NCBI RefSeq assembly: GCF_000775915.1
Contig: NZ_BBLT01000005.1
Coordinates: 1-64,000 of the forward strand
From: Sporocytophaga myxococcoides
Lineage (GTDB): Bacteria > Bacteroidota > Bacteroidia > Cytophagales > Cytophagaceae
Reading direction: 5' to 3'
DNA length: 64,000 nucleotides
In this document: one piece after another, positions 17,298-27,382 of the stretch
How positions within the stretch are numbered: position 1 is the stretch's first letter
How the letters are laid out: each line of letters starts with the position of its first letter
Made by a program: the position numbers and the translations under genes
Notes under the pieces: model-generated
Seen by the model: only the letters and a program-made list of their open reading frames with translations
The model's database searches: none
Told to the model about the DNA's origin: nothing

Positions 17298-19229
17298 ATG
17301 AATATGCTGAATAAAATAGTACTTCTCCTTTTTGCTTCTATAGCTTTAAATTCGGCTATGGCCCAAAAGGGGAGCAATTGTCCAGAAGATCTTATTCCCA
17401 GGAAAAGTGAAAACAAACAATATGGTTATGTTACTCTTTTTGGTGAATGGAGAATAACGCCTATCTATACTAAGGTTTCACCATTCCGGGATAATAAGGC
17501 TATTGTCATGAAAGGCCTTGTTTACGGAGTAATTGATTGTGATGGTAATGTATTGATTCCTCCGCAATATGAAATGATGTCCAATTTCAGAAACGGTAAA
17601 GCATGGGCTAAAAAAGGTAGTTTGTGGGGACTTGTAGATGAAAGAGGAAAAGTATTAATTGATTTCCAATATGCTGAAATTAATCCTATTGCAGATACAG
17701 AATTGAGCTGGGTGAAAAAGGATAACTTATGGGGATTGGTCAATGAAGAAAGAGGTAATACTATCTGCAAACCTCAGTTTAAGGTTGCTCAGATACTATC
17801 GGAAAATGCTTCATTGGTTCAGCAATCAGAGTTGTTTGGAGTTATTAACCATGTGAATTGCGGTTATCTTATTCCTGCACAAATTTCCAAAGTTAAAAAG
17901 ATAGCACAACACACCATTCTTTATAAACAAAACAATCACTGGGGATTATTCAGTGAGTTAGGAAAAATTCTTCTTCAGGCTGAATATGATACCATTTATT
18001 CATTGGATGAGGACTTGCTTGTAGTGAAAAAAGGAGGAATGTATGGACTTACTTCAATTACAGGAAAAGAAGTATTACCGCTCAGCTATGAAAAGATAGG
18101 AGAATTGGGAGAAGGATATATCCCAGTGAAGGCTGGGGGGAAATGGGGCTATTCTAACAGATTGGGAAAGGTTTATATTGTTCCTGCTTTTGAAGAAGCA
18201 TATCCTTTTAGGAACAGGAAGGCAGTAGTGAAGTCAGGTGGTTTATATGGAGTAATAGACTTTGCCGGCAAGTTTATTCAAAAACCACAATACGCAAAGG
18301 TTCAAAGAAATTTATCCTACGACTACTTTGCAATTGCCCAGAAAGATAAATTCTACTTGTATAATTCTCAATTAGTAAAGATGCTTGAGACTGGTTTTGA
18401 TTCAATAAATGTCTCTGATACTGTTTCTTTTACCAGAGTCTATAAAGATGGCAAAGTCTCTTTTTTTAATATCCCATCTAAAACTCAATCATTCCCGGGT
18501 GAATTTGATGAAGCAAGCGAACTGTATCGTGGATTTTTTAAAGTAAAACAGAATGGTAAATGGGGTATTGTTGATACTAAAGGAAAGAGCATAGTTCCTG
18601 CAAAATTTGAAAGTGTTGAATTTGACTATTGTTCTGTCAGGCTTATTTTTAAAGTAACTCAGAATGGCTTAACTGGTGTTTATGACCATTCAGGAAAAGA
18701 AGTGCTCGCACCGGTTTACGATTTTGTAATTTATGCAGCTCCTGTATTCAAAGTGAAAAAGAACGAAAAATATGGATTATATAAAACAAGTGGTGAGGCA
18801 ATAACAGAGCCTGTGTTTGACTACCTGAGTAATAAAAAAGAAAATCCTCTATTGGCTGAATGGCCCGCGATATTCGGACAAAAACAAAAGTTTGGTCTTA
18901 TCAATGAAAAGGGCGAAGAATTACTACCTGCCAAAGCAATTAAAATATTACCACTTGGAGGAACATTGTTCGCGGTAAACTCAGGCAAAGCATTTGGTCT
19001 GTTCAATGCTTCATTGAAAAATGAACCTGAGTATAAGTATGACGAATTAATTTCTGCCACAAACAACATGGTAGTTGCCAGAAAGGGCAGCAAATGGGGA
19101 GTGTTGGATAATACAGGCAAAGTCCTTGTGAAGCCTGAATACGAGGAATTCAAAGAGGAAAACGGGCAATCTAAGTTTCTGAAAGATGGTAAGTGGTATT
19201 TGCTGGGAAGAGGGGGAGTATTGAAATAA
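17298..19229 (+). CDS. Secreted WG-repeat protein (large)
   Basis: A 643-residue exported protein with a signal peptide ending NSAMAQ. After that nearly the whole chain is WG repeats (KWG-x-V/I-D-x-x-G-K-x-x-I-P-x-x-Y/F-D/E). At least a dozen can be seen, for example SLWGLVDERGKV, GMYGLTSITGKE, GKWGIVDTKGKS and SKWGVLDNTGKV. The repeats are expected to form a beta-rich scaffold; no enzymatic motif is present. A smaller paralog is at 60962. The gene is probably the last of the operon starting with the SpmA-SpmB fusion, although no clear terminator was seen after it. Confidence 0.9.
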   Translation: MNMLNKIVLLLFASIALNSAMAQKGSNCPEDLIPRKSENKQYGYVTLFGEWRITPIYTKVSPFRDNKAIVMKGLVYGVIDCDGNVLIPPQYEMMSNFRNGKAWAKKGSLWGLVDERGKVLIDFQYAEINPIADTELSWVKKDNLWGLVNEERGNTICKPQFKVAQILSENASLVQQSELFGVINHVNCGYLIPAQISKVKKIAQHTILYKQNNHWGLFSELGKILLQAEYDTIYSLDEDLLVVKKGGMYGLTSITGKEVLPLSYEKIGELGEGYIPVKAGGKWGYSNRLGKVYIVPAFEEAYPFRNRKAVVKSGGLYGVIDFAGKFIQKPQYAKVQRNLSYDYFAIAQKDKFYLYNSQLVKMLETGFDSINVSDTVSFTRVYKDGKVSFFNIPSKTQSFPGEFDEASELYRGFFKVKQNGKWGIVDTKGKSIVPAKFESVEFDYCSVRLIFKVTQNGLTGVYDHSGKEVLAPVYDFVIYAAPVFKVKKNEKYGLYKTSGEAITEPVFDYLSNKKENPLLAEWPAIFGQKQKFGLINEKGEELLPAKAIKILPLGGTLFAVNSGKAFGLFNASLKNEPEYKYDELISATNNMVVARKGSKWGVLDNTGKVLVKPEYEEFKEENGQSKFLKDGKWYLLGRGGVLK

Positions 19230-19466
19230 ATAAATAAATAATTAATTAAATGATTTATTGGCGTGATTTAGCAAGGTGTCTGAATTTAGTTAGTCTTATA
19301 AATAAATATATTTTTAAAGAAAATATGGTCTCATACCAATTTTCTTATAGAATTATTTTGCATATGAGCTGCATATAATTCTTGTTATTCTGTCTATCTT
19401 AGAAAGGTGTGTCATGCAATAAGTAATCTCCTTGATATGATTTTCAAAAAATAACTTTTAAACTTT

Positions 19467-22337
19467 ATGAGTAAAGAAATTAGTATTTTAAAATTCATTT
19501 TAATCTTTATTTTTTTTATCTGTTTTAGGTTTAATGGTAGTTGTAATATAGTGGTTTTATTTCCCCAAAAAATTAATGCTGCACCTACCAATATTACACT
19601 AAGCTCAACAAGTGTTACAGAACTTAATTTTCCTGGTATTTTTATCGGAAAACTAACAGCAACAGACTCCGATCCAAATGATAAACATACTTTTGCCTTA
19701 GCAGCGGGAGGAACGGATAACAATAGCTTTACGATACGCAATGATTCTCTTTTTGGTCGTGAAGTTTTTACATATAAAAGAAAGTCATCTTATAGTATCA
19801 TCATTGAGGCAAATGACGGGATTAATATCTATAAGAAAACTTTTTCTATTTCTGTAGCTGCCATTCCTGCAAGAGCCGGATATAGTGGCTATAATGATTC
19901 AACCAACCTGAGATTGAAGGTGATTAATTATGGAACCAGCAATCTAATTTATATGGGAGTGTATTACCCTGAAAAATATTATACCAATCCCGAGTTAAAA
20001 TGGCCAGTTATAGTTCAGTTTGGAGGCCTTGGTGAAATGGCAGGAGAAACAGGAACCTCAGCAAAGATTTGGTCATTTGGTCCCATGAAGGATGTTTATA
20101 ATAAAAAGGAATTTAATTATATAATTGTCTGTCCTATTGCAAAGAATAGCTGGGACCCGATTACAAGGAGCGAAACATTTAAATGGCTGAATGAAAATAT
20201 TTATAATGATTCGCGAATAGATAGGAATAGAATATTTACTACAGGTATCTCCAATGGCGCTCCGGATGTCCTCATGAGGGTTGAAGTGGATGGCAAGATT
20301 CCGGTTGCCGGTATCATCGCATTGGCTCCAAGAGTAAATGCAAGTGTATGTCCAAGCTGGGGAGAACTTAATAAAACAGCTCTCTGGGCTATGACCCGGT
20401 ATGATGATGCAAGAGGAAACGCCACATCTAATTATACTTCAGCTGTTACTCAGCCTGGCAGAGAGGCTGATACCAGAGTGACAATTTTTTCAGGTTCAAG
20501 TCATAATATCTGGAACTACATTTATAATGGTGGAACTCAACAAGGGCTGCAGCCAGATTTCCCCAATAATTCCCTTTATCCGGATCCTGTATCATTTCCT
20601 CCTTTAGGAAATATATACAATTATATGGATCAGATAAGACGGACAGACATAGCTCAACCTCCTGCAGAACCTATTAATTTCAAAGTGATGCTTGACGGTA
20701 TCTATGTCAATCTGAGCTGGGATGATTTTGCCACCAATGAAAAAACTGTAAGAATTCGGAGAAAGAGAGAGGGGGGAGAATTTACTGATATTTATTCCGG
20801 AGCTCCGATTACTTCTTTTATTGACAAGAAAGCTATTCCTGGAAATAAATATTATTATCAGGTTAGATATGAAAGTAATTCTGAGGCCTCCAGCTGGACT
20901 CCTTTAAAAAGTATCTTTATTCCTGAAAACAATATTCCTCGTACTGCCAATAATATCCTTCTAACCGGAAACAAAGTTTTTGAAGAAAATACAACCGGGA
21001 TTGTAGGGAAGCTTGAAGATAATGCTTTTCCTAAGGCTACTTATTCAGTTTTGAACAATCCGAATTTTATTATTCAGAATGATAGCATACTGGTTTTGGT
21101 GATCCCTTATGATTATGAAATTAATAAAGAAATAAAGGTCATTGTTCGTGCATCAAATTCTGTGGGATACTATGATGAAACATTTACCGTCACATTTACA
21201 GATGTTCCTGAGACATTCTATGATGATAAGATTGTACAGATACATTTGGTCCATACGGCAACTGGTTTAATGCAAACTTATTCAACCAATGGTAATTTGT
21301 TTAACCTGCTAAGGTTTGCAAATTCCAGCGCTACAAAGTTTACAAATTCCAAACCATTAATTTGTAAAGATGGTAAAACAATATCGACAGTAAACATAAC
21401 TGTTTTTAAGTCCGCTACGGAAGGTTTTACCTATAGCTCAGGAACTACAGAAGGAAGAATTGCAGGAGATAATTCAGGTGTTGTGCCAGACGTTGTATTA
21501 AAGAACTTCCTAAGTTCAAGAATAACAGAGGCTGGAGTAATTCAGCTATCAGGCCTTAATGCATCTAAAAAATACACGGTTAAAACACTATCAAACGGAA
21601 AGTATACTGCCAATTGTACGTCTTGTCTGGTTGATGTTGCTGTTCAGAATAATCTCAAAAGACAGTTTTACTCTGCTGATAAAGCTTCATTCCTGATTTG
21701 GAATAGTGTGTCTCCTGATGCTTCCGGAATAATTAATATTAAAGTAAATGCTGGAGATTCTTTGTCTGTTGGTGTTCTCAATGCTATTACTGTTCAGGAA
21801 GAGACATATTTTATTTCTCTCAGCAATTATAGTATCGAAGGATACGCTGTTGGATTGCTGGGCACATTGTCATCCAATTTACTGAAAGCTGATTTTAGTC
21901 TGGCAGATAACAATCTAAATTTAATAATCATAGGGGATCAGCTGTTTGTTGTAAATCCATACGATCACAATATTACTAAGTCTGATGTGATAAGAGTTCA
22001 GGCGACTAATGGCAATGAAAGTATAGAGGCCTCATTTACTATTTCAATTACTGATCCATTGGTGTTAGGGAATGCAAATCAAGGTTCAAACCAAGACCTG
22101 CTATTATTTCCCAACCCGACAGCTTCTTATATAATGATTGAATCAGAAATGTTAAAGTCAGAGTCTCCGTATTTTAAACTAAGAAATGTTTTAGGACGCA
22201 ACATTGACATATTACTTACAAAATACAATGAAGGCAAATTTTTATTAGATGTATCATCTTTGGATGCAGGAGTCTATTTGCTTGAGACAATAGTTCAGGG
22301 TAGACTTTATCATAATTCATTTGTGGTCACTAAGTAA
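19467..22337 (+). CDS. Mosaic secreted esterase with cadherin-like, FN3 and T9SS sorting domains
   Basis: A 956-residue export protein. In order: signal anchor (1 to about 30), cadherin-like domain (about 40-132), alpha/beta-hydrolase domain (about 145-385), fibronectin-III-like module (about 400-465), two more cadherin-like segments, and a C-terminal T9SS sorting domain (from FPNPTASYIMIES). The hydrolase keeps GISNG at 260-264 (nucleophile Ser262) and a plausible catalytic His346 in GSSHNIW, as in PHB-depolymerase/feruloyl-esterase-like enzymes. The likely role is carbohydrate-ester or polyester hydrolysis at the cell surface; the substrate is unknown. A long AT-rich leader precedes it. Confidence 0.85.
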   Translation: MSKEISILKFILIFIFFICFRFNGSCNIVVLFPQKINAAPTNITLSSTSVTELNFPGIFIGKLTATDSDPNDKHTFALAAGGTDNNSFTIRNDSLFGREVFTYKRKSSYSIIIEANDGINIYKKTFSISVAAIPARAGYSGYNDSTNLRLKVINYGTSNLIYMGVYYPEKYYTNPELKWPVIVQFGGLGEMAGETGTSAKIWSFGPMKDVYNKKEFNYIIVCPIAKNSWDPITRSETFKWLNENIYNDSRIDRNRIFTTGISNGAPDVLMRVEVDGKIPVAGIIALAPRVNASVCPSWGELNKTALWAMTRYDDARGNATSNYTSAVTQPGREADTRVTIFSGSSHNIWNYIYNGGTQQGLQPDFPNNSLYPDPVSFPPLGNIYNYMDQIRRTDIAQPPAEPINFKVMLDGIYVNLSWDDFATNEKTVRIRRKREGGEFTDIYSGAPITSFIDKKAIPGNKYYYQVRYESNSEASSWTPLKSIFIPENNIPRTANNILLTGNKVFEENTTGIVGKLEDNAFPKATYSVLNNPNFIIQNDSILVLVIPYDYEINKEIKVIVRASNSVGYYDETFTVTFTDVPETFYDDKIVQIHLVHTATGLMQTYSTNGNLFNLLRFANSSATKFTNSKPLICKDGKTISTVNITVFKSATEGFTYSSGTTEGRIAGDNSGVVPDVVLKNFLSSRITEAGVIQLSGLNASKKYTVKTLSNGKYTANCTSCLVDVAVQNNLKRQFYSADKASFLIWNSVSPDASGIINIKVNAGDSLSVGVLNAITVQEETYFISLSNYSIEGYAVGLLGTLSSNLLKADFSLADNNLNLIIIGDQLFVVNPYDHNITKSDVIRVQATNGNESIEASFTISITDPLVLGNANQGSNQDLLLFPNPTASYIMIESEMLKSESPYFKLRNVLGRNIDILLTKYNEGKFLLDVSSLDAGVYLLETIVQGRLYHNSFVVTK

Positions 22338-22410
22338 GATTTTCTATTTAAAGGAAAGCTGGTATTGCTTCTGGATTGACTTCAAAAATAATAATGTGGA
22401 ATGGAGGCTT

Positions 22411-23232
22411 TCAGTCAATAATTAACTTAGCTGGAGTGATTGCCCATCCGAGCCTGATTTTACTGGTTAGGTCATTATAGTAAAGAAGATTTTCTGCATA
22501 TCCTTCATATATCTGAAGATATAAATATTGATTGGAAAAATTAAATAACCTGTAAAACAGACCTATTTGAATACTTCCTTTTAAATCCATTGATGCTCCT
22601 TTTCTGGCTGTGATATTAAGTTTTAACCTTTGTTGTCTTAAATCCCAGAAAAAATTCAGTTCTCCATAACCAATATAATCGAGAAGACTTGCATTGTCTT
22701 CGTATCCAAAGGGATACCATGCTCTTATTAAGAATCTTTTGTTTTTAAAGAACATCATATAACTTAAGGAAATGAAGTTCCAGCTCCTGGAATAAATACT
22801 GTCTTTGCCATTTGATTCATGCTCTGCAGTCAGGGATACCAGAGCATACTGAATGTTATTCTTAAAAAGAAACTTTCCTAAGCCGAATCCCGGGTTATAG
22901 TTTGAGTCTCTAAAGGGACTCGATTTCCTGTATACCTCCCAGAAGGTTTTTTGAGTATAGATAAGATAAAGATAGGTATTCAATGGAAGGACAGTTTTAG
23001 TAAGTCTTTGCTTAAAGCTTATTTGAAACTTGATATCAGAGTTGTATCTGGATGGTTTTTCATTATAGGGTACTCCGGTAATAAAATAATTTTCTCTGAA
23101 AATTGTGAAAGATGGTGCCTGATCTATAAGTTTAATGAGAGAATCCTGGGATAGCTGTTGTCCGGATAAGTTTCCAGGAGATAAAAAAAGCTCCCAGACC
23201 ATTACCAACAATCCTATCAGAAGATGTTTCAC
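22411..23232 (-). CDS. pldA: Outer-membrane phospholipase A (OMPLA)
   Basis: A 273-residue beta-barrel lipase with a signal peptide ending GNLSGQ. The catalytic signature EHESNG ... SRSWNF is present. His138, Ser140 and Asn152 have exactly the 2- and 12-residue spacing of the E. coli catalytic triad H142-S144-N156. Overall length also matches. It hydrolyses phospholipids that reach the outer leaflet of the outer membrane. The start codon is GTG at 23232. It is a single gene, convergent with the mosaic esterase and divergent from the aldo/keto reductase. Confidence 0.9.
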   Translation of the reverse strand: MKHLLIGLLVMVWELFLSPGNLSGQQLSQDSLIKLIDQAPSFTIFRENYFITGVPYNEKPSRYNSDIKFQISFKQRLTKTVLPLNTYLYLIYTQKTFWEVYRKSSPFRDSNYNPGFGLGKFLFKNNIQYALVSLTAEHESNGKDSIYSRSWNFISLSYMMFFKNKRFLIRAWYPFGYEDNASLLDYIGYGELNFFWDLRQQRLKLNITARKGASMDLKGSIQIGLFYRLFNFSNQYLYLQIYEGYAENLLYYNDLTSKIRLGWAITPAKLIID

Positions 23233-23346
23233 ACATTTTGAGTTAGATAATTTTAAACCTGACGACAGTTTTTTTGTTGCTTAAAAGAATTAATAATATT
23301 TACTGAATCGGATTATAGTGTTAGAAAAATTTCAACTATATAAAAT

Positions 23347-24195
23347 ATGAAGACATATTCAAATTCAACTATTTCAATAGGAGGAAACCTTAAGGTTAAC
23401 AGAATGGGCTTCGGAGCCATGAGGATTACAGGAGAGGGAATATGGGGCCCTCCGGCTGATAAGGATGAAGCAATACGTGTCCTAAAGAAAACAGTTGAAT
23501 TGGGTATTAATTTTATTGATACTGCAGACAGTTATGGACCAAACGTATCTGAAGAGTTAATTGCGGAAGCACTGTTTCCTTATCCAAAGGATTTAATTAT
23601 TGCAACTAAAGGTGGTCTGACAAGAACAGGGCCTAATCAATGGCCTGTTAATTCACATCCCGATCACTTGAAGAAAGCGTTGGAAGGGAGTTTAAAGCGC
23701 TTAAAACTTGATAAAATCGATCTGTATCAACTTCACAGAATTGATCCAGCTGTACCTTTTGAGGATAGTTTGGCTTTTTTAAAGAAGGCACAGGAGGATG
23801 GTTTAATCAGACATATTGGTTTATCTGAAGTCAGTAAGCAGGATATTAAAAAAGCTCAGCAGTTTGTAAAGATTGTCTCCGTTCAGAACAAGTATAGCAT
23901 TGACAATCGCAAATGGGAAGAAGAATTAAAATATTGTGAACAAAATGACATTGCGTTTATTCCCTGGTATCCACTAAACGCTGGCAATATCAATACCATA
24001 GAGTTATTAAATAAAATAGGTGCTAGCTATAATGCTAGCGCCCATCAGGTAGCTTTAGCATGGTTACTTCACCATTCTCCGAATATATTGCTGATACCGG
24101 GGACTTCAAAAGTAAAGCATCTGGAAGAAAATTATAAAGCGGTAAATTTAAAGATATCAGAAGAGGATATGAATTTCCTCAATAGATTGGCATAG
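23347..24195 (+). CDS. Aldo/keto reductase
   Basis: A 282-residue NADPH-dependent oxidoreductase of the AKR (TIM-barrel) superfamily. The catalytic residues are visible: Asp and Tyr in FIDTADSYGPN, Lys in IIATKGGL, and His in YQLHRIDP. The cofactor-binding end is IPGTSKVKHLEENYKA. The N-terminal MGFGAMRITG strand is typical of the family. Substrate is unknown. A terminator follows, so it is probably monocistronic. Confidence 0.92.
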   Translation: MKTYSNSTISIGGNLKVNRMGFGAMRITGEGIWGPPADKDEAIRVLKKTVELGINFIDTADSYGPNVSEELIAEALFPYPKDLIIATKGGLTRTGPNQWPVNSHPDHLKKALEGSLKRLKLDKIDLYQLHRIDPAVPFEDSLAFLKKAQEDGLIRHIGLSEVSKQDIKKAQQFVKIVSVQNKYSIDNRKWEEELKYCEQNDIAFIPWYPLNAGNINTIELLNKIGASYNASAHQVALAWLLHHSPNILLIPGTSKVKHLEENYKAVNLKISEEDMNFLNRLA

Positions 24196-24210
24196 AGAAT
24201 TTTCATATTA

Positions 24211-24252
24211 AAAAAGGAGCGAGTGATAATTTGATATGCTCCTTATCTTTTA
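24211..24252 (+). terminator. Terminator after the aldo/keto reductase gene
   Basis: AAGGAGC (24214-24220) pairs with GCTCCTT (24238-24244) and T-rich sequence follows (ATCTTTTACTTTTTTT). The loop is a long 17 nt. Confidence 0.65.
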
Positions 24253-24387
24253 CTTTTTTTCTGATTTTTTTTAAATTTTCGTTACCTGCCCAAGCTCGGT
24301 ATGTATTTAATGAGTAGTAAAACACATTCATTTGATTTATAATGGAATGTGCAAAATGCCCTAGATTTAAATACTTCCCGATATTCT

Positions 24388-27135
24388 ATGAAAAGGATTT
24401 TGCCAGGTAATTCTTTATTGTTTTTGACTTTGACTTTAGCTATAAATGTCATTGTTCAGTTTCCTGTATATGCACAATTCCCATTCATTCAAAGAAAAAC
24501 CTGGGATGGACCGTATGATATAAAAATGATAGGGGCTCCAAACCTTGAAGCTGTATACCTTGATCCTGCTCAGGCAGCTCTAAGTAAGATAAAAGCTGAC
24601 AGTCTTATAAAGCATTCTACAATGCTGATGAGTGGTAAAATGTTAAATATAAATAACGTATATAAAGAAGGAAATCCTTTCGTTAAGTTGTCAGGTCTTA
24701 CCAGTCAGGCCGCTCATTGTCCTGATGTAAACAGTCCTTGCACCATTGGCATCACAACCCAAAATCCTAATAGTTCCTGCCCAGTTCGATATGGAAGTCC
24801 TGTTAAATTAGCCGATGTATTTGTCAGCATGACCTATGCGGATTACGACAATGATCTAACGACTTTTAGTTCATCCATGGCAGAACTGGAGATGTCTCCC
24901 TGTTCAGAGATTGAAGCAGCATACCTATACTGGACAGGAAGTTTGAAAGGATCTAATAATAATATTACACTATATACTCCCACTAAAAGTTATAATGGAT
25001 CGGGTGATGTCTTCAACACAAATTCATCAACGTATCCAATAGTTAAATTTAAAATTCCCGGAGGTAATTATGTGAATGTTACTGCCCCTGCAGCAAATGT
25101 GAGAATTGATGCAAAAAGGTACTTATGTGTTGCAGATGTAACAAACCTTGTTCAGGGCGTTGGAAGCGGACAGTTTTGGGTGGGAAACATTCAGTCTTAT
25201 CCAAATGAAAGTTCAGGAGGTTCATGCAGCGGATGGGTACTGACAGTTGTTTTCAGATCGCCTTTAAGTCCACCAAGATTAATATCACTTTGGGATGGTT
25301 TAGAAAGCGTTGATAAAGGAAATTCTCAAAAATTTGTTTTATCCGGTTTACAGGCTCCTGCAACAAATAATTTTAAATCTTATGTGGGATTTGCTGTTCT
25401 GGATGGCGAAAATCTTGCAGCTCAGATAGGAAAGGTGGCCCCGGAGGGTTTGGGCTTTCAGACAGATAATGGAGGTACTCCTTTTGATATCAACCCATAT
25501 AAAACCGATCAGCCTTTGTATAAATTGTGGACCTCAAATGGATATCCTGCTAACAGTAATGGGGCTGACAACAAAGATGGGTGCAATACGCCGTTGTTTG
25601 ACGCTAACTGGGCTTCTGTGTATGATGGCATATCAAGTTCTCATATCAGCAGCTACAGTGAAAAAAATGGTAAGAATGGAAATGAAATTATAAGATTACC
25701 CTCCAACCCCAATACTCTGGGTTTAGATGCTCATCATATAAAGCTTCCGGATGGAGCGGTTGCTCCTGGTGCAACTCAGGCAACTTTAACCGTGAATGCA
25801 GGGCCACAAGGTTCCACCAATCCTTTCCTTGCCTATATTGCAATAGAGCGATTGCAACCCAAGCTCATAATGACAAAATCAGCAGACAAAAATTCTACAG
25901 GTTTAAATTCTGATGTCACTTATTTGTTAAGAATTAAAAATGAAGGCAATGATAAATCTTTAGGTGGTGATATTATTTATGATACGCTTGATATAGCCAC
26001 TGACTTTGTCGCAGGATCTCTCATGTCAAGTTCTTATGTGAATGGAATACCAACAAGCCCTGCAGGAATAACCTTGTTATCTTCAGCAGATAATAGATTA
26101 AGACTTTCGGTAACGCAAATTATTAATCCAGGTGATTCAATAGATATAAGCTTTAAAGTAAGAATTAAAGATTATGCATCAGGTATAGACCTATGGGATG
26201 TAAAATGTAAGAGGTCTATAACTAACACTGCTTATATTGATTATAAAACAATAAGTTCTGGTGTATTGCAAAGCAAAAGCAATGCAAATGATTGTGGAAT
26301 AGGTTCAGAAACCAAGGTGCTTATATTTGATGCGCAGTTGGGTAACTCACAAATAAAGAAACTTGGTCCTTTTGATGCATCAGCATATATGACTGAAGAG
26401 GTGATCAAACATTTAAGGCTGGCCTTAATCAGTGATGGAGTAAATCCTGCTGATATAATGGATTATGATTTAAGGGATGAATTTTATAACAGATTAAAAT
26501 CAGGAGAGGCTTTTGATCCCTCAGCCTCAGGAATAAAATTCTTTGCTGTTCGTGACTATGTTGATTCTGGTAATTGTCAGGAAATTTATGAGATCAGCTA
26601 CTCTTTCAGTATACTGCCAGTTATCTTTTTGTCATTTCACGGGCAACATGAAAATGGCGGAAATACCTTATTCTGGTCTACTTTAAGTGAAATAAACAAC
26701 GATCGTTTTATAATAGAAAGAAGCAGTAATGGCAAAGACTTTGAACCAGTCGGAGTAGTGAAAGGAATTGGCAATACTTCTTCTATCAATGAATATTATT
26801 TTTCAGATAGTGAAGTAAATGCTGAAGGTTATTATTACAGGATCAGGCAGGTTGATGTGAATGGTATGTTCATGTACAGTTCTGTTATTCAAATTAAGAG
26901 TAATGTCCTTCATTGGGAGATATATCCCAATCCTAATAATGGAAAGTTCTTTGTGAAATTTTTATCAGAATCTTTTGATCATTTGGAAATATCGGATGCA
27001 ACAGGAAAGGTAATTATGGTCTTTGATTCTATAACACCTTCAGAGATTTCAATAGGAGGTGTTGAAAGTGGCATTTACTTCGTAAGATTTTATACCACCA
27101 ATACCGTATATGTGAAGAAAATCCTAGTCTATTAA
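24388..27135 (+). CDS. Large T9SS-exported surface protein with DUF11-like and sorting domains
   Basis: I start this protein (915 residues) at the ATG at 24388, giving a clean signal peptide (LLFLTLTLAINVIV ... VYAQ); a GTG at 24349 would add 13 residues. The N-terminal half is a beta-rich domain with many Gly/Asn, without catalytic motifs (AYLYWTGSLKG, GGSCSGWVLTVVF), seen in adhesin-like proteins. A DUF11-like module follows (LIMTKSADKNSTGLNSDVTY). Then comes an FN3-like block with FIIERSSNGKDFEPVG and YYYRIRQVDVNG. The end is a typical T9SS type A sorting domain (YPNPNNGKFFVKF ... YVKKILVY). It may be an adhesin or matrix protein; function is unknown. Confidence 0.85.
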   Translation: MKRILPGNSLLFLTLTLAINVIVQFPVYAQFPFIQRKTWDGPYDIKMIGAPNLEAVYLDPAQAALSKIKADSLIKHSTMLMSGKMLNINNVYKEGNPFVKLSGLTSQAAHCPDVNSPCTIGITTQNPNSSCPVRYGSPVKLADVFVSMTYADYDNDLTTFSSSMAELEMSPCSEIEAAYLYWTGSLKGSNNNITLYTPTKSYNGSGDVFNTNSSTYPIVKFKIPGGNYVNVTAPAANVRIDAKRYLCVADVTNLVQGVGSGQFWVGNIQSYPNESSGGSCSGWVLTVVFRSPLSPPRLISLWDGLESVDKGNSQKFVLSGLQAPATNNFKSYVGFAVLDGENLAAQIGKVAPEGLGFQTDNGGTPFDINPYKTDQPLYKLWTSNGYPANSNGADNKDGCNTPLFDANWASVYDGISSSHISSYSEKNGKNGNEIIRLPSNPNTLGLDAHHIKLPDGAVAPGATQATLTVNAGPQGSTNPFLAYIAIERLQPKLIMTKSADKNSTGLNSDVTYLLRIKNEGNDKSLGGDIIYDTLDIATDFVAGSLMSSSYVNGIPTSPAGITLLSSADNRLRLSVTQIINPGDSIDISFKVRIKDYASGIDLWDVKCKRSITNTAYIDYKTISSGVLQSKSNANDCGIGSETKVLIFDAQLGNSQIKKLGPFDASAYMTEEVIKHLRLALISDGVNPADIMDYDLRDEFYNRLKSGEAFDPSASGIKFFAVRDYVDSGNCQEIYEISYSFSILPVIFLSFHGQHENGGNTLFWSTLSEINNDRFIIERSSNGKDFEPVGVVKGIGNTSSINEYYFSDSEVNAEGYYYRIRQVDVNGMFMYSSVIQIKSNVLHWEIYPNPNNGKFFVKFLSESFDHLEISDATGKVIMVFDSITPSEISIGGVESGIYFVRFYTTNTVYVKKILVY

Positions 27136-27324
27136 TTTTTATATAATCTAAGTTTAATCAAGGAAGGGGCAGAAGATTAGTCCTAACATCAAGCCCTGCA
27201 TTTTCCCACTTATTTTATACTAAAATAAAGTGGCACTCAGGTTTGCTTATCGTATTCTCCTTTTTTCCATTTATCACAGATCTGAATCACTACCCCTTTT
27301 AATCAAGAATATCTATTAAAATAA

Positions 27325-27357
27325 AAAGAGGCTAACCGATAAGTTAGCCTCTCTTTG
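27325..27357. terminator. Bidirectional terminator between two T9SS cargo genes
   Basis: GAGGCTAAC (27328-27336) pairs with GTTAGCCTC (27343-27351) around a 6-nt loop. An A-run precedes it, giving a U-tract for the minus-strand gene. It lies between convergent cargo genes. Confidence 0.8.
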
Positions 27358-27382
27358 GAAAGTGCTTAATTTTTAAATAATA

